From positions 1,781,501 to 1,845,500 of the forward strand of contig NZ_AP022853.1 in NCBI RefSeq assembly GCF_011764585.1: a DNA stretch of 64,000 nt. The letters run 5' to 3'. Of the stretch, positions 27,419 through 36,435 are shown piece by piece; position 1 is the first letter of the stretch, and every line of letters starts with the position of its first letter. Position numbers and translations under genes: made by a program. The notes beneath the pieces are model-generated. The model did not search any database. It saw only the letters and a program-made list of their open reading frames with translations, and was not told where the DNA came from. Origin of the DNA: Sulfurimicrobium lacus. GTDB taxonomy: Bacteria > Pseudomonadota > Gammaproteobacteria > Burkholderiales > Sulfuricellaceae.

Positions 27419-29665
27419 ATGCGCGGCATTCAAGTGACAGCCATGACGCCAACAGCAATAACAGACGGATTTAAGAGATTTTTCGGCGGCAAGCACCTGT
27501 CGGGCGATATCTGGGGCGGCCTGGCTTCCATGCTGGTGGCTTTGCCCGCGGCCATTGCCTTCGGCGTGACCATCTACGCGCCCCTGGGCGGTTCGTTCGA
27601 GGCGCAGGGTGCGCTTGCCGGCGTGCTCGGCGCCACCGCGCTGGGGCTGGTCTCGCCGCTGTTCGGCGGCAGTTCGCGTCTGATCACCTCGCCCTGCGCG
27701 CCGGCTGCCGCGGTGCTGTCGGCGCTGGCCATCACCTTCACCCAGCAGGGCGTTTTGCCGCTGGCCGTGCTGTTGCTTCTGGGCATGATCGGCCTGTTGG
27801 CCGGCAGTATCCAGATCGCCCTCGGCCTGCTCGGTGTCGGCAGGCTCATCAAGTTCATCCCGTTCCCGGTGGTCAGCGGGTATCTCAGCGGTGTGGGGCT
27901 GATCATTATCGGCAGCCAGATTCCGAAGCTTCTCGGCGTACCTGGTGGCGTGCACCTGCTCGCTGCCTTGCGCGCGCCATCGACCTGGGTGTGGCAGTCC
28001 CTGCTGGTCGGCGCCGCGGTGATCGCGACCATGGTGCTGGTGCCGCGCATCACGCGTGCCGTTCCTGCGGCGATTCTCGCGCTGCTGGCCGGCGTGGCGA
28101 GTTACCAGGTGCTGGCGTGGATAGACCCGGCTCTCATGACCACCCACAACAACCCGCTGCTGGTGGGCGCGCTGGCGCAGGGCGAGAGCGGGCTGCCCGA
28201 TATCCTGCGTCAGCACTGGCAGGCGCTTTCCAGCCTCGAAAGCGCCAATGTTCTCGGGGTGCTGCTGCCCGCGCTCACGCTGGCGGCGCTGCTGTCGATC
28301 GATACCCTGAAAACCTGCGTGGTGGTCGACAACATGACCAACTCGCACCACGATTCGAACCGCGAACTGGTGGGGCAGGGGCTGGGCAATATTGCCTCGG
28401 CGATGATCGGCGGCGTGCCCGGATCGGGCACCATGGGCGCTTCGGTCATCAACATTTCCAGTGGCGGCACCACGCGCCTTTCCGGTTTCATGGCCGGCGT
28501 GTTTACGCTGATCGCTTTCCTTTTGCTGGCGCCGCTCATCGCCTGGGTGCCGATCGCCGCCCTGGCGGGCATTCTCATCGTCATCGGTTTCCGCATGATA
28601 GACACGCACAGCCTGGCGTTCTTCTTCAGCCGGTCCACGCGCTTCGACTTCCTGGTCATCCTGTCGGTGATTCTGGTGGCCATTTTCGGCGACTTGATCG
28701 TGGCTTCCGGCGTGGGTGTGGCCTTGGCGATCCTCCTGTTCATCCGCGAGCAGACGCGCAGTTCGGTGGTGCGCAACCGTTTCGAAGGCAATGAAGTATT
28801 TCTCAAGCATGCCTACAAATTCCAGGACATGGAACGCATCGCCCGCAATGCCGCCGAATCGGTGGTGTTCGAACTGCAGGGCAGCCTGTTCTTCGGCACT
28901 GCGAACCAGTTGCAGCTGGCGCTGGAGCAGGAAGTAGGCACGCGCAAATACGTTATCCTCAGCATGCGTCGCGTGCAGTCGCTGGATGTAACGGCGACGC
29001 ACATGCTGGAACAGATCAAGGACCAGTTGGAAGAAAAGGACGCTTACCTGGTGTTCTGCGACATTCCCAAGGGGTTGCCCAGCGGACTCAAGATGAAGCG
29101 CTTTCTCAAGGACACCGGGGTGGTGCGTTCGAGCAACAAGGCATTCGCCTTCCGCGAACTCGACGAGGCGCTGGAATGGGTGATGTCGCAGGGGGACGGT
29201 GCGGTGGTCAGCCAGAACCTGCCGGCTCTCGAACTGCGGCAAGTTCCCATCTTCATGAACCAAAATGAAGAAACGCTGAAAACGCTGGAGGCAGTCATGA
29301 CTGTCCGACACATCCAGGCGGGTCATAAAATACTCAGCGCCGGGGACGAGGACGATGAACTGCTCATGATTCGTCGTGGCACGGTCAAGGTTACGGTGCC
29401 GATCCACAAAAAGGACAGCTATCACCTGGTGACCAGCGGACCGGGAGATTTTCTTGGCGGCATGGGTTTTCTCGAGGGTGGCGGCCATGCGACCGATGCG
29501 CTGGCGCTTTCGGATGTCGAGGTTTACGTGTTGACGGGCAAGAACTTCAGTAATTTGGCCAGGCAGTACCCTAATCTGACGCTCGCCATCATCGAAAACG
29601 TGGCGCTTAACCTGTCGATCCGGCTGCGCATGACGATCGCCGAACTACAGGCCCTGCGTGGATAG
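27419..29665 (+). CDS. SulP/SLC26 anion transporter with STAS and cyclic-nucleotide domains
   Basis: About 748 residues: SulP membrane domain (20-420; AIAFGVTIYAPLGGSFEAQG, LISGVGLIIIGSQIP-type helix, VPGSGTMGASVINISSGG), a STAS domain (about 450-570, FELQGSLFFGTANQLQLAL and RVQSLDVTATHMLEQI) and a C-terminal cyclic-nucleotide-binding fold (about 620-735; RRGTVKVTVPIHKKD, GDFLGGMGFL). Transports an anion such as sulfate, bicarbonate or a carboxylate. The added cNMP-type domain is uncommon and could gate transport by cAMP, relevant as an adenylate cyclase lies at 61919. ATG 27443 is an equally possible start. Confidence 0.88.
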   Translation: MRGIQVTAMTPTAITDGFKRFFGGKHLSGDIWGGLASMLVALPAAIAFGVTIYAPLGGSFEAQGALAGVLGATALGLVSPLFGGSSRLITSPCAPAAAVLSALAITFTQQGVLPLAVLLLLGMIGLLAGSIQIALGLLGVGRLIKFIPFPVVSGYLSGVGLIIIGSQIPKLLGVPGGVHLLAALRAPSTWVWQSLLVGAAVIATMVLVPRITRAVPAAILALLAGVASYQVLAWIDPALMTTHNNPLLVGALAQGESGLPDILRQHWQALSSLESANVLGVLLPALTLAALLSIDTLKTCVVVDNMTNSHHDSNRELVGQGLGNIASAMIGGVPGSGTMGASVINISSGGTTRLSGFMAGVFTLIAFLLLAPLIAWVPIAALAGILIVIGFRMIDTHSLAFFFSRSTRFDFLVILSVILVAIFGDLIVASGVGVALAILLFIREQTRSSVVRNRFEGNEVFLKHAYKFQDMERIARNAAESVVFELQGSLFFGTANQLQLALEQEVGTRKYVILSMRRVQSLDVTATHMLEQIKDQLEEKDAYLVFCDIPKGLPSGLKMKRFLKDTGVVRSSNKAFAFRELDEALEWVMSQGDGAVVSQNLPALELRQVPIFMNQNEETLKTLEAVMTVRHIQAGHKILSAGDEDDELLMIRRGTVKVTVPIHKKDSYHLVTSGPGDFLGGMGFLEGGGHATDALALSDVEVYVLTGKNFSNLARQYPNLTLAIIENVALNLSIRLRMTIAELQALRG

Positions 29666-29680
29666 CGAAGCAACCTCGGA

Positions 29681-30844
29681 TTAAGTCCCGCACCCCACCA
29701 CCGCGTCTTTCCCTGTGCTTTTGGCTTGATACATGCGCAGGTCGGCGATGGCAACCAGTTCATCCCAGGTCTTAGCGTTGTCGGCGGTATATTCGGCAAT
29801 GCCAAAACTTGCCGTTTGCGGCAGGTTGTCCGGGCGCAGCCCAAAGCCCTGTTTACGCAGTTGCGCTACCTTTTCCATGGCTATGTCACATGAAGCATTG
29901 GGCAATACCAGGATGAATTCCTCCCCGCCCCAACGCAGCAGCAGATCGCTCTTGCGCATATTCTTTTTCACTGCACTGCTAAATCTGGCCAATACCCTGT
30001 CGCCCTCGGTGTGACCGTAGAAGTCATTCACTTTTTTGAAGTTGTCGAGGTCGAAGAAGACGACGGAAAGCGGCTCATCGTTTCTTTTCGCCAGGTGAAA
30101 CAGGAAATCCAGCAAGTCCACGCCGCTCAGGCGGTTCAGCGCGCCGGTGAGGGAGTCGCGCGCGCTGTGTTCGACGATGACCGACATGAAAGACAATTGA
30201 CTCATGCCGGCCAGGGTCGCGACGGAGGTGATCAGGAACAGCAGCCAGAATGCGCCCAGATGGGAACTCCAGCTCAACATGTCTACCTGCATGACTGCCA
30301 CTACCCCTTCCGACAACAGGATAGGGGTGGCAAAGGCAAGTCCTTCCTTGGCAGTCAGGGGGAATACGCTCAATCCGGCGGCCATCACAAAGGGCAGGAA
30401 GGCGTAGCCCGCGGCGATCGCATCGGCCATGCCGGCCATTTGGTAATGGGACAGCAAGGGGTGGGAGAACAGAAAAAACGCTGTCGGAATGGCAAACATG
30501 GCGGCCATTCCGCGGTAAGCGATGCGGATGTCGGACGAGCCGCGGCAATAAAGCGCAAGAAGGATAAAAGCAGCGCTGGTCACGATGCGGCCAGCCATGA
30601 GCATGGCCATGATCGGCCAAGGGAAAGCCAGCACGTCTATGATGATCCACAGCGGCGTAAGAACGGCGAACGCCCCGGCGACCAGGCGTACCCGCGATGA
30701 GATGATTTCAGCCCGGCGCCGAGAAAGAAGCGGGGAGTGCTCGTGTGCGGAGAGCAGTGCCGGGAAGCCAGCGTAGGACTTGGAAGCGAAAATTCGCTTC
30801 AGTGTCGTTTTTGCGGCGATCGATAGCGAGTCGGGAACTTTCAT
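29681..30844 (-). CDS. Membrane-bound diguanylate cyclase (GGDEF)
   Basis: 387 residues: about six N-terminal helices forming a membrane sensor, then a GGDEF domain with active motif WGGEEF (about 306) and the inhibitory-site RxxD (RKSD) five residues before it. Expected to make c-di-GMP from two GTP, with product inhibition. Upstream D in FFDLDNFKKVNDFYGH is present, so the enzyme looks active. The 232-base upstream gap contains two copies of a TAGGG-TAAATCC-TA repeat. It may supply c-di-GMP to the HD-GYP/PilB-like pair at 55.7-59.7 kb. Confidence 0.92.
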   Translation of the reverse strand: MKVPDSLSIAAKTTLKRIFASKSYAGFPALLSAHEHSPLLSRRRAEIISSRVRLVAGAFAVLTPLWIIIDVLAFPWPIMAMLMAGRIVTSAAFILLALYCRGSSDIRIAYRGMAAMFAIPTAFFLFSHPLLSHYQMAGMADAIAAGYAFLPFVMAAGLSVFPLTAKEGLAFATPILLSEGVVAVMQVDMLSWSSHLGAFWLLFLITSVATLAGMSQLSFMSVIVEHSARDSLTGALNRLSGVDLLDFLFHLAKRNDEPLSVVFFDLDNFKKVNDFYGHTEGDRVLARFSSAVKKNMRKSDLLLRWGGEEFILVLPNASCDIAMEKVAQLRKQGFGLRPDNLPQTASFGIAEYTADNAKTWDELVAIADLRMYQAKSTGKDAVVGCGT

Positions 30845-30980
30845 TTGGCGCCCCGCATAACGGAGACTGCGACCGGAACGGTGGCGTTTTGGAGAATCGT
30901 ATCAATACTGTTCGGTAGCATATTTGTAATCTGAAAATTTCGGCAAAGAATGATAGTGGAACTTTGTCTTGTTGTTGTCA

Positions 30981-31018
30981 TAGGGTAAATCCCTATGTTT
31001 ATTAGGGGCTAAATCCTA
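30981..31018. repeat. Two TAGGG...TAAATCC...TA repeats upstream of diguanylate cyclase
   Basis: TAGGGTAAATCCCTA (30981-30995; with flanks CATAGGG/CCCTATG it is an inverted repeat) and TAGGGGCTAAATCCTA (31003-31018) 22 bases apart, 137-174 bases upstream of the cyclase start. Likely operator of an unidentified regulator. Confidence 0.4.
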
Positions 31019-31076
31019 CAGCACAATGCGAGGCGTGTGTAAAAAAGGAGTCCGAGCAGCCGGTTTCCCGGGTGTG

Positions 31077-31409
31077 TCAGGCGAGGACATTGACGACTCG
31101 GCCGACTACTTGTCCGCTGGTATTGACTGTCGGTGGCGGTGTCTGCGCGGTCGGCGGTGCGTTGTGAGTGAGTCGGTCCACTCCCGTTTGCAGCGCCTGG
31201 GACGTCTGCGTTTGCTGGAGCGCACGGGTTTGCCTCTGCAGCTGTGCGAGCCGCGCCCGGTCCTGTTGCAACAGGCGCTGGTCTTCCTGCAGTCGGGCCT
31301 GATCTCCATTCAAACGCGATTCGTCCGCAGCCACTCGCGCTTGAGCCAGAGCGGTCGATATATAGGAACCATTGATAGGTGCTAAAGCCATGATATTCAC
31401 CGCCATCAT
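31077..31409 (-). CDS. Small glutamine/arginine-rich coiled-coil protein
   Basis: About 110 residues; not recognised. Start ATG 31409 (or ATG 31391 giving MALAPINGSY). The middle is a regular, very charged helix, ESRLNGDQARLQEDQRLLQQ and onward, with Arg, Asp and Gln at heptad-like spacing, then a Thr/Pro-rich tail ending GRVVNVLA. Predicted a coiled coil of perhaps 55 residues. No signal peptide or membrane helix. Neighbours do not hint at a role; codon use is normal, so it is probably a real gene, but start and function are uncertain. Confidence 0.5.
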   Translation of the reverse strand: MMAVNIMALAPINGSYISTALAQARVAADESRLNGDQARLQEDQRLLQQDRARLAQLQRQTRALQQTQTSQALQTGVDRLTHNAPPTAQTPPPTVNTSGQVVGRVVNVLA

Positions 31410-31527
31410 GCTTGGATATTTTCTTCTACTCCGGGGCCAAGCAAAAGGCAAGTTCCATAATTACGTAGGTAATCCGGGCGCTCCGGAACCCTTGCGGCAG
31501 ATCGGCTGCCTTAGGCAATACGCCCGG

Positions 31528-31544
31528 TTTAAGTCTGTTTTAAG
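31528..31544 (+). promoter_or_regulatory. PmrA/QseB-like tandem box before response regulator
   Basis: TTTAAG-TCTGT-TTTAAG: exact direct repeat of six bases with 5-base spacing, the layout of PmrA/BasR boxes (YTTAAK-N5-YTTAAK). It lies 50-66 bases before the regulator start at 31594 and points to autoregulation. Confidence 0.6.
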
Positions 31545-31593
31545 GCTGTGCCGCTAATGTGCGTCATGCCAAGAATGGAGTTCAGGAGGAAGC

Positions 31594-32256
31594 TTGCGAT
31601 TACTGCTGGTCGAAGATGACAGGATGATAGGGGAGAGCGTGCGCAAAGGGCTGCGCCAGGAGAGGTTCGCTGTCGACTGGGTGCAGGATGGACGCGCTGC
31701 GGAGCTGCTGCTGCAGAGCGAGGATTTCGACCTCCTGCTGCTCGACCTGGGGTTGCCGCGCAAGGAAGGGCTGGATGTGCTGCGCACCCTGCGCGAGCGG
31801 AACAACCCGATCCCCGTGCTCATCCTGACGGCGCGCGATGCCGTGGCGGACCGGGTCAGGGGCCTCAACGCCGGGGCCGACGATTACCTGGTCAAGCCTT
31901 TCGATTTCGACGAGCTGGTGGCGCGCATTCATGCCTTGTTGCGGCGCCAGGCGGGGAGGGCTGATCCCCTGATCCGCTACGGTACGCTGGTGCTGAATCC
32001 GATCACCCACGAAACCCTGCTGGACGGCAGGCCGCTCACGCTTTCGGCGCGCGAGCTTGCGTTGCTCGAGGCCTTTGTCGCCCGCCCCGGCGCGGTGTTT
32101 TCCGTTGCCTCGCTGCAGCAGAAAATGTACGGTCTGGATGACGACGTCGGGAGCAATACCGTCGAGGTCTATATCCACGCCCTGCGCAAGAAACTGGGTC
32201 CTGATTTCATCCGAAACGTGCGCGGCGTCGGCTACATGGTGCCTAAAATCCCATGA
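31594..32256 (+). CDS. OmpR-family response regulator (PmrA/QseB type)
   Basis: 220 residues. TTG start at 31594 sits 4 bases after AGGAGGA and gives the natural N-terminus MRLLLVEDDRMIGESV. Receiver domain with phospho-acceptor in LLDLGLPRKEG and Lys in LVKPFDFDELVARI, then a winged helix with LSARELALLEAFVARPGAVFS and VEVYIHALRKKLG. Closest to the QseB/PmrA/TctD group. Its stop overlaps the kinase start (ATGA). A matching tandem box precedes both this gene and the DegP-like gene at 33670, so it probably activates itself and the protease. Confidence 0.92.
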   Translation: MRLLLVEDDRMIGESVRKGLRQERFAVDWVQDGRAAELLLQSEDFDLLLLDLGLPRKEGLDVLRTLRERNNPIPVLILTARDAVADRVRGLNAGADDYLVKPFDFDELVARIHALLRRQAGRADPLIRYGTLVLNPITHETLLDGRPLTLSARELALLEAFVARPGAVFSVASLQQKMYGLDDDVGSNTVEVYIHALRKKLGPDFIRNVRGVGYMVPKIP

Positions 32257-33584
32257 GATCGATCCGTCGCACGCTGCTGCTCTGGCTCTCGGCCGGACTG
32301 TTCGCCGGGATCGCAGTGGCTGCCGGCCTGACTTACTACCAGGCGCGCGAGGAAGCCAACGAACTGTTCGATTACCAGATGAAGCGCATGGCGGCGTCTC
32401 TCCCGCACAATGCTTTCGCCCCGCTGGCATCGGTCCCCGGCGACGAATTCGACATCGATGAGGACGTCGTGATCCAGATCTGGGATAAAACCGGTATTCC
32501 CATTTATCTTTCGCAGCGCCATCCGAGCCTGCCGCAACGCGCGGAACTGGGGTTCACCAACGTCTCCACCCCCAACGGCGTATGGCGCGTATACAGCGCG
32601 CAACTGGGCGAAACCGTGGTGCAGGTGGCTCAGCCGCTCAGCGCGCGACGCGCCATCGCGGCGCAGACGGCGTTCAGGATGACCCTGCCCCTGCTGATCC
32701 TGATGCCGTTCATGGGCGGGCTGATCTGGCTCGCCGTGGGCAGCGGCCTGGCTCCCGTGCGGCGCATTGCGCACGATGTGCAGGCGCGCGATTCGACATC
32801 GCTTTCGCCCATTTCCAGCGCCGGCCTGCCGGAGGAGATCGAGCCCCTGACGCATGCACTCAACGACCTGCTTGCCCGGCTCGAACGCTCGATCGGGATA
32901 CAGCGTTCTTTCGTTGCCGACGCCGCGCATGAACTGCGCACGCCGCTTACCGCGCTGAAGCTGCAAATCCGGATGGTCGAACACGCACAGGACGACAGCG
33001 AACGGAAAGCGGCGATCGCCGACCTCAAACAGGGCCTGGAGCGCGCCTCCCACCTGGTTCAGCAGCTACTCACCCTTTCCCGGCAGGAAGCCGATGTATC
33101 CGAAACTACGTTCAAGCGCGTCGACCTGCTCGACATCGCCCGCCTGGTGGTCGGCGAGCAGGCGCCGATCGCCGCGCAAAAAAGCATCGATCTCGGCATC
33201 GAGGAAGGAACGCCAACGCTCGTCACCGGGGATTTCGAGGCGCTGCGCATGATGCTGGGTAACCTGGTCGACAACGCAGTGCGCTACACGCCGGCTCACG
33301 GCCGCATCGACGTGAGCGTTATCCCCTCTGCCGGTCAAGCGGTGCTGAGCGTGACAGACAACGGCGAAGGCATCCCCGAGGAGGACAGGCAGCGGGTATT
33401 CGACCGCTTTTACCGTGGCGAGGGCGCCCAGATCGAGCAAGGCAGCGGGCTCGGGCTGGCCATCGTGAAGAACATCGTCGACCGCCACCACGGCAACATT
33501 GCCCTGGAGTCCGGGCCGGATGGGCGGGGGCTGCGCGTGAACATCCGCTTCCCGCTGGCGACCGTGGCAGCATCTGCGGGATGA
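32253..33584 (+). CDS. Sensor histidine kinase (PmrB/QseC type)
   Basis: 443 residues: N-terminal helix (LLLWLSAGLFAGIAVAAGLTY), a periplasmic domain of about 125 residues with an acidic patch (FDIDEDVVIQIWD), a second helix (LLILMPFMGGLIWLAVGSG), HAMP, H-box FVADAAHELRTPLTALK, N-box NLVDNAVRY and G-boxes DNGEGIP and GSGLGLAIVKNIVD. Phosphorylates the regulator encoded before it. The acidic periplasmic patch resembles those that sense cations or antimicrobial peptides in this kinase group, but the signal is not known. Confidence 0.92.
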   Translation: MRSIRRTLLLWLSAGLFAGIAVAAGLTYYQAREEANELFDYQMKRMAASLPHNAFAPLASVPGDEFDIDEDVVIQIWDKTGIPIYLSQRHPSLPQRAELGFTNVSTPNGVWRVYSAQLGETVVQVAQPLSARRAIAAQTAFRMTLPLLILMPFMGGLIWLAVGSGLAPVRRIAHDVQARDSTSLSPISSAGLPEEIEPLTHALNDLLARLERSIGIQRSFVADAAHELRTPLTALKLQIRMVEHAQDDSERKAAIADLKQGLERASHLVQQLLTLSRQEADVSETTFKRVDLLDIARLVVGEQAPIAAQKSIDLGIEEGTPTLVTGDFEALRMMLGNLVDNAVRYTPAHGRIDVSVIPSAGQAVLSVTDNGEGIPEEDRQRVFDRFYRGEGAQIEQGSGLGLAIVKNIVDRHHGNIALESGPDGRGLRVNIRFPLATVAASAG

Positions 33585-33587
33585 GGT

Positions 33588-33604
33588 TTTAAGTTTGTTT
33601 TAAT
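33588..33604 (+). promoter_or_regulatory. PmrA/QseB-like tandem box before protease gene
   Basis: TTTAAG-TTTGT-TTTAAT, differing from the box at 31528 in one half-site base and one spacer base. It begins 4 bases after the kinase stop and 66 bases before the protease start, and its AT-rich flank (TTTTCC TTTTTATGAT) may supply the -10 element. Confidence 0.6.
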
Positions 33605-33669
33605 TTTTCCTTTTTATGATGCATCCCTTAGGTAGATCCAGAACTACCGTGAATCGCAAGGAGAACGTC

Positions 33670-35148
33670 ATGAACCGAAACGCTTTTTTCCGCAGCACCG
33701 TTTTCGCCGCCGTCGTCGCGGCTGCAGTCGGCGCTTATGTGCACTTCGAGTCGCCGGGCGCCGGCCAGGCGCAGGCTGCCATGTTTGCGCAATCCGTACC
33801 CGTCGCGGCACCGGTCAGCAGCGTGGCCGCGCCCTCGGGTGTGGTCGATTTTTCCGGCATTGTCGAGCGCTACGGCCCCGCCGTGGTCAATATCAGCGTG
33901 AGCAGCCAGGCGCGGGTCAACGATGTGACGAATGGCATGCCTAACCTGGACCCCAACGACCCGTTTTACGATTTCTTCCGCCGCTTCGGACCGCATTTCC
34001 CGAATCTGCCGCGCAATGGTCAGATCACGCGCGGCGAGGGCTCGGGCTTTATCGTCAACAGCGACGGCGTGATCCTCACCAACGCACACGTGGTCGACGG
34101 CGCGCAGGAAGTCACCGTCAAGCTGACCGATCGCAGGGAATTCAAGGCCAAGGTGATCGGCAAGGACAAGCAGTCCGACATCGCCGTGCTCAAGATCGCT
34201 GCCAGCAACCTGCCCGTAGTGAAGATCGGCGATCCCGCCAGCGCCAAGGTGGGCGAGCCGGTGCTGGCGATCGGCTCTCCTTACGGATTCGAGAACTCGG
34301 CCAGCGCGGGCATTATCAGTGCCAAGTCGCGCACGCTGCCGCAGGACAACTACGTTCCTTTCATCCAGACCGATGTCGCGGTGAATCCGGGCAATTCCGG
34401 CGGGCCGCTGTTCAACGTCCGGGGTGAAGTGATCGGCGTCAATTCGCAAATATATAGCCAGACAGGCGGCTACCAGGGACTGTCGTTTGCCATCCCGATC
34501 GATGTGGCGAGCAAGGTGCAGAACCAGTTGCTGCTCCACGGCAAGGTCACGCGCGGGCGGTTGGGGATCGTGATCCAGGACGTCAGTCAGGCGCTTGCAG
34601 ATTCATTCGGCCTGAAGCAACTCAAGGGCGCCCTGGTCAGCTCGGTGGAAAAAGATAGCCCGGCAGGCCGCGCCGGCATTGAGCCTGCGGATGTGATCGT
34701 GCGTCTTGGCGACAAGGACATCAACAGTTCGACCGACCTGCCGGCACTGGTTGCCGACCTGCAGCCGGGCACGTCGATAAAACTGACCCTGATCCGTAAA
34801 GGCACCCCCAAAACGCTGACGGTCACCGTCGGCGAAATGAAAGCGGACCAGACTGCCGGCGGCGATGAGGGCAGCGTGCAGCAAGGTCGCATGGGGCTGG
34901 CGGTCAGGCCGCTGGACCGGGATGAACAGCGGCAGGCCGGCGTTCCCGGGGGACTGCTGGTCGAAGATGTTGCCGGCCCGGCCGCGCGTGCAGGCATCCA
35001 GGCCGGTGACGTGGTGCTGTCGCTCAACGGCACGCCGGTGAACAGCGTCGAGCAGTTGCGCAGTCTCGCCGCTAAAGCCGGAAAGCACGTGGCGCTGCTG
35101 ATCCTGCGTGATTCGAACAAGATATTTATCCCCCTCAACCTCGGGTAA
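33670..35148 (+). CDS. Periplasmic serine protease, DegP/DegQ type
   Basis: 492 residues. Start ATG 33670 with AAGGAGAA upstream. Signal or anchor segment, then a trypsin-like domain with the catalytic triad His140 (TNAHVV), Asp170 (SDIAVLK) and Ser243 (GNSGGPLFN), followed by two PDZ domains (about 285-375 and 395-485, with GALVSSVEKDSPAGRAGI and GGLLVEDVAGPAARAGI). Folds or degrades damaged envelope proteins, and its PDZ domains recognise unfolded C-termini. It follows a two-component operon by 85 bases and carries the same tandem box, so the system most likely controls envelope proteolysis. Confidence 0.93.
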   Translation: MNRNAFFRSTVFAAVVAAAVGAYVHFESPGAGQAQAAMFAQSVPVAAPVSSVAAPSGVVDFSGIVERYGPAVVNISVSSQARVNDVTNGMPNLDPNDPFYDFFRRFGPHFPNLPRNGQITRGEGSGFIVNSDGVILTNAHVVDGAQEVTVKLTDRREFKAKVIGKDKQSDIAVLKIAASNLPVVKIGDPASAKVGEPVLAIGSPYGFENSASAGIISAKSRTLPQDNYVPFIQTDVAVNPGNSGGPLFNVRGEVIGVNSQIYSQTGGYQGLSFAIPIDVASKVQNQLLLHGKVTRGRLGIVIQDVSQALADSFGLKQLKGALVSSVEKDSPAGRAGIEPADVIVRLGDKDINSSTDLPALVADLQPGTSIKLTLIRKGTPKTLTVTVGEMKADQTAGGDEGSVQQGRMGLAVRPLDRDEQRQAGVPGGLLVEDVAGPAARAGIQAGDVVLSLNGTPVNSVEQLRSLAAKAGKHVALLILRDSNKIFIPLNLG

Positions 35149-35174
35149 CGTTCGCAAGTCTTCGACCAAAACAA

Positions 35175-35205
35175 GGGGCTGCGGCGCTTCGCTGGCCGCA
35201 GCCCC
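35175..35205 (+). terminator. GC-rich hairpin after protease gene
   Basis: Perfect 11-base arms GGGGCTGCGGC and GCCGCAGCCCC around a 9-base loop, 26 bases after the protease stop. Followed by ATATT, so it is a probable but imperfect rho-independent terminator. Confidence 0.6.
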
Positions 35206-35238
35206 ATATTGCTGTTTGTCCTGAATATACGGTGCCTC

Positions 35239-35547
35239 ATGGGAAAACAAAGAGAATCGGTCGACCTGTCCGGTCACATCCTGCCCACCTCGGCAACCAT
35301 GGTCGGCGTCTGTGTGACGGCAATCGGGATCATCCGCCTGATGCATGCCGGAACCGTTGGTTTCTACGTGGATAAACTGCTCGCCATCGACAGTGTACTG
35401 TTCGTCATCTGTTCGGCATTTTCTTTCTATTCGGCGCGCAACACGCAGCGCTCGGCGCAACTGGAAAACATTGCCGAATCGATCTTCCTGGCCGGGCTGA
35501 CCTTGCTGGGGATCGCGTCTGTATTCATGACCTTCAAGGTAGGGTGA
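35239..35547 (+). CDS. Small three-helix membrane protein
   Basis: 102 residues from ATG 35239. Three hydrophobic segments are visible (about 20-40, 52-70 and 80-100: TMVGVCVTAIGIIRLMHAGT, IDSVLFVICSAFSFYSA and SIFLAGLTLLGIASVFMTF) with few charges between them. The family is not recognised. No catalytic motif is visible. It sits between a terminator-like hairpin and the convergent ATPase operon. Confidence 0.55.
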   Translation: MGKQRESVDLSGHILPTSATMVGVCVTAIGIIRLMHAGTVGFYVDKLLAIDSVLFVICSAFSFYSARNTQRSAQLENIAESIFLAGLTLLGIASVFMTFKVG

Positions 35548-35580
35548 ACGCGGCAGGCTTCCCGCGCGAGATATCCGGAT

Positions 35581-36435
35581 TCATTCGCTCATGCCCAGCG
35601 CCTCGAGGCTCAGCATGATGGTCTCGATTTCCTCGGTGATTTCCTCCTGGCGCAGGCGATTGATGTGCAGGGCGCATTCGGTCACGCGCTTGTCCAGTTG
35701 GCGGATGGCCTTGTCCATGTGCTCGAGGCGTTGCTGGTTTTCCACCATCAGCGAGCTGTAAAAAGCTTCATGGAGTGCAGCGTAAAGGTAGTGGTCGGTG
35801 AGCTTGGCGAGGAAATCGTCGGGCGCGAGCGTGAGCAGCGGTGCATGGGAATAGTGATGGGCCAGCGGCTTCGGTTCGGGCAGGGGAAGCAGGCGGCGCA
35901 TCTTGATGTCTTCCGTTTCGCTGCTGTGGTAGATGACGACCAGCCCGAGCAGTTGGCCGCCCGGCAGTGCGCGTTCCAGCAGCGTGAACTGGCTGATGAC
36001 GGCGCTCAACACCGCTTCCACTTCTTCCGCCACGCTGGGGCCGCCGATTACGGCGGCGAGGGCGGGGTAGTCTTCCAGTTTGGCGGCCAGCCGATGGCCG
36101 ACGGCGACAACCGGCGGCCTGTCCGCTTCAGGCAATCGTTCCTGAACTGCCTGCGCGATGCTTTCGTTGAAGTCGCCGCACAAGCCGTGTTCCGAACCGA
36201 CCACGAGGTAGGCATTGCGCACGGTTTGGTCGTGTGCCGATGCGTTGCCGTAATGGGCCATGAAATCGCTGGCGACGGTCTCGATCGTCGCCACGGCTTC
36301 CTGCTGGATGGCGAGGAAACGCGTGAGCTTCAGGGTTTCCATGAGGGCCAGGTTTTTCATCGCGACCATGATGCCTTCGATTTCGCCCAGGCCGGCGACC
36401 CGGCTTTGCAGCTCATGCCGGCGGCTCATGCTCAC
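35581..36435 (-). CDS. atpG: N-type ATPase gamma subunit
   Basis: About 284 residues, the last gene of the N-type ATPase operon. The rotor stalk signature is present: [20 protein letters not shown] at the start and [24 protein letters not shown] at the C-terminus, the two helices that form the coiled coil inside the alpha/beta ring. Overlaps the end of atpA by about 23 bases. GTG 36435 is used; ATG 36429 is an alternative. Links catalytic head and c-ring. Confidence 0.88.
   Translation of the reverse strand: MSMSRRHELQSRVAGLGEIEGIMVAMKNLALMETLKLTRFLAIQQEAVATIETVASDFMAHYGNASAHDQTVRNAYLVVGSEHGLCGDFNESIAQAVQERLPEADRPPVVAVGHRLAAKLEDYPALAAVIGGPSVAEEVEAVLSAVISQFTLLERALPGGQLLGLVVIYHSSETEDIKMRRLLPLPEPKPLAHHYSHAPLLTLAPDDFLAKLTDHYLYAALHEAFYSSLMVENQQRLEHMDKAIRQLDKRVTECALHINRLRQEEITEEIETIMLSLEALGMSE

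Noticed and set aside
27302-29488. 728-codon open frame on the minus strand opposite the SulP transporter
   Set aside because: Composition is low-complexity His/Gln/Arg, no family motif, and the plus strand gene is complete.
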